Positions 12,658 to 13,313 of a DNA stretch of 13,313 nucleotides are shown in pieces. A program made the translations under genes and the position numbers. Source of the stretch: Ruminococcaceae bacterium UBA6857 (GTDB taxonomy: Bacteria > Bacillota > Clostridia > Oscillospirales > Acutalibacteraceae); contig DKDD01000190.1 in assembly GCA_002451715.1 (NCBI GenBank), positions 1-13,313 of the forward strand, in the 5' to 3' direction. The notes under the pieces were generated by a model, which ran no database searches, was not told the origin of the DNA, and saw nothing but the letters and a program-made list of their open reading frames with translations. Position 1 is the first letter of the stretch; every line of letters starts with the position of its first letter.

Positions 12658-13313
12658 TGTTTTTTCTCCCTGTAATCGCCCATGATTTTTTCAAGTTCTT
12701 CCGTCATTTTTCCGTCCGGAGTTTCGATATATAGATTCTTTTCAATATTTATAAAGCTGTTTGCGCCGAGCTTTCCCTCAATAAGAAACAGCCATGGTGC
12801 ACTGTTTTCGTTTTTTGAAACGAACCTGAGCCTTTTCGGTTCAAGCTTATATTTTCTCATGCTTACCATAACGTCGCAAAGACGTTCGGGTCTGTGGCAA
12901 AGGCAAAATCTTCCGCCGAAGCGAAGAAGCTTTGCCGCCGCTGCACAGCAATCTTCAATGCCGCACATTGTTTCATGCCGTGCGATTTTATCGCTTTCAC
13001 TCACACTTTCAATTCCCGCGCCAACTTTTTTATACGGCGGATTCATTGTCACAAGGTCGAACGCGCCGAACGGCAAAATGCCTTTAAGTTCGCGAAGATC
13101 ATGATTTATAACGGTTATTTTTTCTGAAAGTCCGTTCAAAGAAAGCGAACGTTCAAGCTGGGAACATGCTTTTTTTTGGATTTCAACGGCAAAAATCTTT
13201 CCCGTTTCTCTCTTGCTCCAAAGAAGCGGAATGATTCCGCAGCCTGTTCCGAAATCGCAGGCAGTGTCTTTTTTTCTGATATTCACAAAGGAAGCGAGCA
13301 AAACCGCGTCCGT
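12654..13313 (-). CDS. tRNA1(Val) adenine-37 N6-methyltransferase-like protein (YabB/TrmN6 family), 5' end outside window
   Basis: A partial gene, open through the right edge; 219 residues are visible. The reading begins TDAVLLASF, the conserved substrate-site motif of this family. A TTG at 13301 within that motif is therefore not the true start, which lies outside the window. Next come the SAM-binding motif DFGTGCGIIPLLW and the acidic strand end FAVEIQ. The catalytic NPPYKK motif is typical of N6-adenine methyltransferases, and a C-terminal RxxF/APWLFLIEGK strand follows. Family members methylate A37 of a tRNA (TrmN6/YfiC in E. coli; YabB in Bacillus). The gene overlaps rsmI by 4 nt, so both RNA-modifying enzymes are made from one message, an arrangement common in Firmicutes. 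The family is certain; the exact tRNA substrate is not. Confidence 0.92.
   Translation of the reverse strand, partial: TDAVLLASFVNIRKKDTACDFGTGCGIIPLLWSKRETGKIFAVEIQKKACSQLERSLSLNGLSEKITVINHDLRELKGILPFGAFDLVTMNPPYKKVGAGIESVSESDKIARHETMCGIEDCCAAAAKLLRFGGRFCLCHRPERLCDVMVSMRKYKLEPKRLRFVSKNENSAPWLFLIEGKLGANSFINIEKNLYIETPDGKMTEELEKIMGDYREKKQ

Noticed and set aside
13299..13301. TTG at 13301 as start of the tRNA methyltransferase
   Set aside because: The frame continues upstream with TDAVLL, a conserved family motif, so the gene begins outside the window.

Overview
The window looks like a chromosomal segment of a gut-type anaerobic Clostridia, probably Oscillospirales or a relative. That placement is inferred from the style of the proteins: Sec-secreted surface proteins built from Cys/His repeats, InlB-type B-repeats and FIVAR-like helices, strong GGAGG ribosome sites, AT-rich promoters and an AgrC/AgrA-like sensor-regulator pair. 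It is not from a marker gene. Nothing looks like a phage, transposon, CRISPR array or RNA gene.

Layout from left to right. Positions 1-1591 (minus strand) hold a two-component pair: a LytTR response regulator and, overlapping it by one base, a GHKL-type membrane sensor kinase that runs off the left edge. A 221-bp divergent intergenic region carries a perfectly phased 20-bp direct repeat resembling a LytTR operator. It separates the pair from a plus-strand gene for a 639-residue secreted protein (1813-3732) with two beta-helix halves and three small Cys/His modules. Two terminators bracket the convergent gap at 3733-4062. Two minus-strand genes for large secreted repeat proteins follow, 652 residues (4063-6021) and 1156 residues (6260-9730). 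Both are built mainly from copies of a roughly 40-residue Cys3-His module. The second has a leader of about 310 nt. Next comes a Ser/Thr-rich lipoprotein (10341-11141).

The right end (11217-13313, minus) is a housekeeping operon: a YabB/TrmN6-type tRNA adenine methyltransferase (5' end outside the window), then rsmI with a 4-nt overlap, then a small membrane-anchored protein of unknown function.

The most interesting reading is that 1-9730 is a cell-surface locus. Three unrelated-looking secreted proteins share the same small Cys/His module, and each ends in a short hydrophobic or amphipathic tail instead of an LPXTG signal. At least the plus-strand gene may be controlled by the adjacent LytTR regulator. 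The common module and tails are visible in the sequence. The metal binding, anchoring and regulatory link are inferences. No agrB/agrD-like peptide gene is visible, but the locus continues past position 1.
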